The notes beneath the pieces are model-generated. The model was not told the origin of the DNA, did not search any database, and saw nothing but the letters and a program-made list of their open reading frames with translations. 7,019 nt of DNA from Porphyromonadaceae bacterium UBA7042 (GTDB lineage: Bacteria > Bacteroidota > Bacteroidia > Bacteroidales > Muribaculaceae), in the NCBI GenBank assembly GCA_002494015.1, contig DLAR01000081.1, positions 1 to 7,019 of the forward strand. Direction: 5' to 3'. The translations under genes were made by a program, and so were the position numbers. Within the stretch, counting starts at the first letter, position 1. Every line of letters begins with the position of its first letter. Positions 4,517 to 7,019 of this stretch are shown one piece after another.

Positions 4517-6745
4517 TTATGCGTCAAAGCTGATGCGTAGCGTTATGCCGCCGCGGGCCGGCTTGCCACGCTGGAAAAAGTTGTTTCCTATCGAAACGTA
4601 GCGGAAAGTGTCAAACCGCGTGTCGGTCAGGTTCTCTCCCCACAGGTCGATTGAGTAACGGTCATGCTCAAGACGCACTGATGCGCCGAGCTGAAGGTAG
4701 AATGGCTGACGGGTAGCGTTGGCCTCGTCCCAGTAGATGTCGCCGACACCGCGCAGGCCGCTGTCAAACGTCACGGCATCAATCCACCCGCAATTTCTGA
4801 CGGGAAGGCGGTAACCCGCGCCGAGGTAGAGGGTGTGGGCCGGCGCGTAGGGGACACGGTTGCCCGAATAGTCGGCGCGACCGTTGTCAAAGTCAATGAA
4901 TGAGGCGTGGGTATAGCCGTAGGACGCATTGACGTGCCATCGCACTGTAGGGCGGTAGTCGAGCGACAGTTCCACCCCCATGCTGCGGGTTTTTCCGGCA
5001 TTTGCCATTATGCGGCCCGTGGTCGTGCCTTCGGGGAACATGGTGAGCTGCTGGTCGCGGCAGTCGATGTAGAAAGCGGCTACCGAGGTGTTGACGCGCC
5101 CGTTGTCACATGTGATGTGGGCTCCCACCTCGTAGTTCCAGCTCTTTTCCGGCTTGTAGGAGACGATTTCGTCGATGTCGTATTTCATGGCGACGCCCAT
5201 CATCTCCATGATGCGCTGCTGTAGCACGTCGCTGAACATCTGCGTGTTGTAGCCTCCCGCCTTGTAGCCTTTGGCGATTGAGGCATAGACATAGGAGCGG
5301 TTGAAATTATAGGTGGCGCTGAACTTGGGGAGGATCTGGGTGAAGGAGGCCGAGAGTTTTCCCCGGTCATTGATGACCACTTCCTGCCGCTGTGTATCCC
5401 AAGGCATGATGTCGGTCACGTCGTGGACGATGTATCCCGAATTGCAGTGGCTGTGATAGTTCAGGGCAGAGTGCTCGTAGTCGAGACGCAGGCCCAGTGA
5501 GAAATTCCACCGTCCGAGGTCGTAGCTTGACCTGTGATATAGTGCCGCTCCCATTACTGGGTTGCTGAATGTCGAACCCAAGAGGAACGACGGTGTTTCC
5601 CACTCTATGGGGAAGTCGGGATTGGACTCGTTGCGGTGTTTTATGATCAATTCCTCGATTCCGGTCTCCTTGAATGTCACCGGAGCATTCATGTGGCCTC
5701 GTTTGTAAAATCCGAATACTCCGGCGAGCCACGAGTAGTTTCCGGCCGAGCCGCGCATGACGATGTCCTGAGTCACCGACCGCTCGTTGCGTGACTGAGT
5801 GAGGGTGAAATAGCTCAGCGGGAGGAAGTCTTGGTCAAGGGTCATGTTGTCCTTGATATACTGGAAACTCGTGATCGAGGCAAGGGTAAAACTCGGAGTC
5901 ACCCACTTGACGGTAAGGCCGTCGTTGACAGTGAGCCGCTTGTAGAAACACGGGTCGTTATAGTTGATTTCGCCCGTCTCGGCATAGGCATAGGGATAAC
6001 CGTCCTGTCGCGACCAACCGACTGAGGCGACGTTTTCAATGCATACCTCGTCGCTGGCGCGCCACACGGTTTTCCACCGCGCCGATGCGCCGCGGTCTCG
6101 GTCGGCTCGTGAGTTGTCATACCGGTTGGTGTAGAATCCGCGCGAGTAGTTGTAATACCCGCTGAGCGACATTCCCAAGCGGCTGTTGATTTTGGTGTAA
6201 CCTGACAGTGCCGCTTTGAGGCTTGTCCCGGTACCCCCTTCGGCCATCACGCGGATTCCCTGATAGCGGAGTGGGGAAATGGTGTAGATGTTTATGAGTC
6301 CCGCCATAGTGTTGCGTCCATAGAGGGTGGACTGCGGGCCGCGCATCACCTCGATACGCTCGATGTCGACGAGGTCAAAGTCATAGGCATCCTTGTTGAG
6401 ATAAGGCACGTTGTCGACGTTGAGTCCCACGGCGGGTTGGTCGATGCGCGCCCCGATTCCGCGCACATAGATTGACGATGTCATGCGGGAACCATAGTCG
6501 GGGATGTAGAAATTAGGGGCAATTTCGCTGACATTTTTCATCGTCATGATATTGAGGCGTTCCACCTCTCCGCTGCCAAGGGTTGTGACGGCGGTGGGCT
6601 GCGACTGCATGGAGCCATGCTGCTTTATGGCCGTGACAGAAACCTCGCCGAGCATAGTCGCCGAATCGGATGGAACGGAAAATTCATCAGCATGACTTTC
6701 CACACTCCATAGCATAATTCCGAATAATAAAGCAAATTGTCGCAT
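4517..6745 (-). CDS. TonB-dependent outer-membrane receptor (siderophore/cofactor receptor type, not SusC)
   Basis: A 742-residue outer-membrane transporter that would import a bound ligand using TonB-ExbBD energy. A Sec signal peptide covers residues 1-19 (hydrophobic LLFGIMLW, cleavage after SHA). A TonB-box-like GEVSVTA lies at 33-39. The plug spans about 45-155, with YVRGIGARIDQPAVGLNVDNVPY (93-115) and the hallmark IERIEVMRGPQSTLYGRNTM (128-147). The beta-barrel follows, with family signatures AKGYKAGGYN (491-500), PEKSWNYEVG (532-541), NAGKTRSMGVELSLDYRP (582-599), ENLTDTRF (704-711) and the last strand GITLRISF. There is no N-terminal carboxypeptidase-like domain and the length is well below SusC, so a metal-chelate or vitamin-type substrate is more likely than a glycan. 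The exact ligand is not readable. The chain ends FDA, two residues past the usual terminal aromatic. The start at 6745 is chosen because it directly yields the signal peptide, has AGG just upstream, and lies downstream of the promoter box. It is the first gene of the operon. Confidence 0.94.
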   Translation of the reverse strand: MRQFALLFGIMLWSVESHADEFSVPSDSATMLGEVSVTAIKQHGSMQSQPTAVTTLGSGEVERLNIMTMKNVSEIAPNFYIPDYGSRMTSSIYVRGIGARIDQPAVGLNVDNVPYLNKDAYDFDLVDIERIEVMRGPQSTLYGRNTMAGLINIYTISPLRYQGIRVMAEGGTGTSLKAALSGYTKINSRLGMSLSGYYNYSRGFYTNRYDNSRADRDRGASARWKTVWRASDEVCIENVASVGWSRQDGYPYAYAETGEINYNDPCFYKRLTVNDGLTVKWVTPSFTLASITSFQYIKDNMTLDQDFLPLSYFTLTQSRNERSVTQDIVMRGSAGNYSWLAGVFGFYKRGHMNAPVTFKETGIEELIIKHRNESNPDFPIEWETPSFLLGSTFSNPVMGAALYHRSSYDLGRWNFSLGLRLDYEHSALNYHSHCNSGYIVHDVTDIMPWDTQRQEVVINDRGKLSASFTQILPKFSATYNFNRSYVYASIAKGYKAGGYNTQMFSDVLQQRIMEMMGVAMKYDIDEIVSYKPEKSWNYEVGAHITCDNGRVNTSVAAFYIDCRDQQLTMFPEGTTTGRIMANAGKTRSMGVELSLDYRPTVRWHVNASYGYTHASFIDFDNGRADYSGNRVPYAPAHTLYLGAGYRLPVRNCGWIDAVTFDSGLRGVGDIYWDEANATRQPFYLQLGASVRLEHDRYSIDLWGENLTDTRFDTFRYVSIGNNFFQRGKPARGGITLRISFDA

Positions 6746-6771
6746 CCTTACTTTTTCCGATTTTGAGCTTG

Positions 6772-6802
6772 CAAAGGTAGCAAATTTCCATCCCCTTCGC
6801 AA
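6772..6802 (-). promoter_or_regulatory. Bacteroidota promoter (TTG - 20 - TACCTTTG) for the receptor operon
   Basis: On the minus strand TACCTTTG (6772-6779) fits TAnnTTTG exactly, with TTG at 6800-6802 as the -33 element, 20 bases upstream. Transcription should begin near 6765, giving a leader of about 20 bases to the ATG at 6745. This placement rules out the upstream in-frame ATG codons as starts. No Fur-like dyad is obvious between the two elements. Confidence 0.8.
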
Positions 6803-6879
6803 TAGCAATATAATATGTAAGGTAATTTTAATATTTATTTCATAAAAAGGGTAAAAGTTTGTGTAAGTGTAAAACAGAA

Positions 6880-6912
6880 CACCGGGCATCGCGTTTTTCG
6901 CGATGCCCGGTG
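6880..6912 (-). terminator. Strong GC-rich hairpin, probable terminator of a minus-strand gene beyond the right edge
   Basis: CACCGGGCATCGCG (6880-6893) pairs perfectly over 14 bases with CGCGATGCCCGGTG (6899-6912), with a five-base loop. On the minus strand it is followed by TTCTGTTTTACACTT, a T-rich tail; on the + strand it is followed by TATATCGG, which is not. It therefore most likely ends a transcript entering from the right. Candidate stop codons for such a gene lie in two frames in the last 50 bases, but too little is visible to call a gene. Confidence 0.7.
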
Positions 6913-7019
6913 TATATCGGTGGGGGATTTCTTTAAGAGGGCGTTTCATAACAAATGTTAATCCAAAGTGGTAGCATCTTTCAGTTAACTCGTTATTACA
7001 CAGAGGGAGCATAGCTGTA

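Noticed and set aside
5367..5732. A 121-codon minus-strand frame inside the receptor gene
   Set aside because: It is an alternative frame of the receptor coding strand, arginine-rich and without any domain, while the receptor frame carries conserved barrel motifs here.
3590..6745. SusC/SusD polysaccharide utilisation pair
   Set aside because: The receptor is too short and lacks the N-terminal carboxypeptidase-like domain. The lipoprotein is beta-rich and 295 residues, unlike helical SusD proteins of about 500. No glycoside hydrolase gene is nearby.

Overview
The window most likely comes from a gut Bacteroidota, order Bacteroidales, and possibly the Muribaculaceae. Four things point there: exact or near-exact TAnnTTTG promoter boxes, A-rich leaders instead of strong Shine-Dalgarno sites, lipoproteins with Bacteroidota-style signals (one has an acidic CSKDDDD surface-export motif), and a TonB-dependent outer-membrane receptor. 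The family assignment is an inference from protein style, not something the sequence proves.

Left part, + strand, 93-1340: three tightly overlapping genes encode a small three-helix membrane protein (DUF6249-like), an ECF RNA polymerase sigma factor, and a small two-helix membrane protein placed where an anti-sigma factor would be expected. The overlaps of 4 and 14 bases indicate one translationally coupled operon. Next, 1409-2350 holds a complete GDP-L-fucose synthase (fcl) with its own promoter box at 1381-1388. It ends at a strong hairpin (2362-2390) that probably serves as a bidirectional terminator.

Middle, about 2400-3500: an AT-rich stretch (about 35% G+C over 2401-2760, against roughly 58% in a sampled part of fcl). 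It holds a short minus-strand lipoprotein (2692-3096) with a clear promoter. Beyond its stop, a second minus-strand reading frame is open from 2764 to a stop at 2414-2416 and contains no ATG, GTG or TTG codon. This is the oddest point of the window: a frameshifted tail, a decayed second gene, or a gene with a non-standard start. The stretch 3179-3589 is non-coding and holds several hairpins, including the probable terminator of the right-hand operon.

Right part, minus strand, 3590-6745: a two-gene operon with a TonB-dependent receptor (start at 6745, just inside a promoter box at 6772-6779), followed 39 bases later by a 295-residue lipoprotein made of two similar halves. Together they look like an outer-membrane uptake pair, although the substrate is not evident and the lipoprotein is not recognisably SusD. 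A strong hairpin at 6880-6912 probably ends a minus-strand gene lying beyond the right edge.

No rRNA, tRNA, CRISPR array, transposase or phage gene was recognised. Most of the window is ordinary Bacteroidales content. The points deserving a second look are the start-less frame at 2414-2764, the duplicated lipoprotein and its receptor, and the set of intergenic hairpins.
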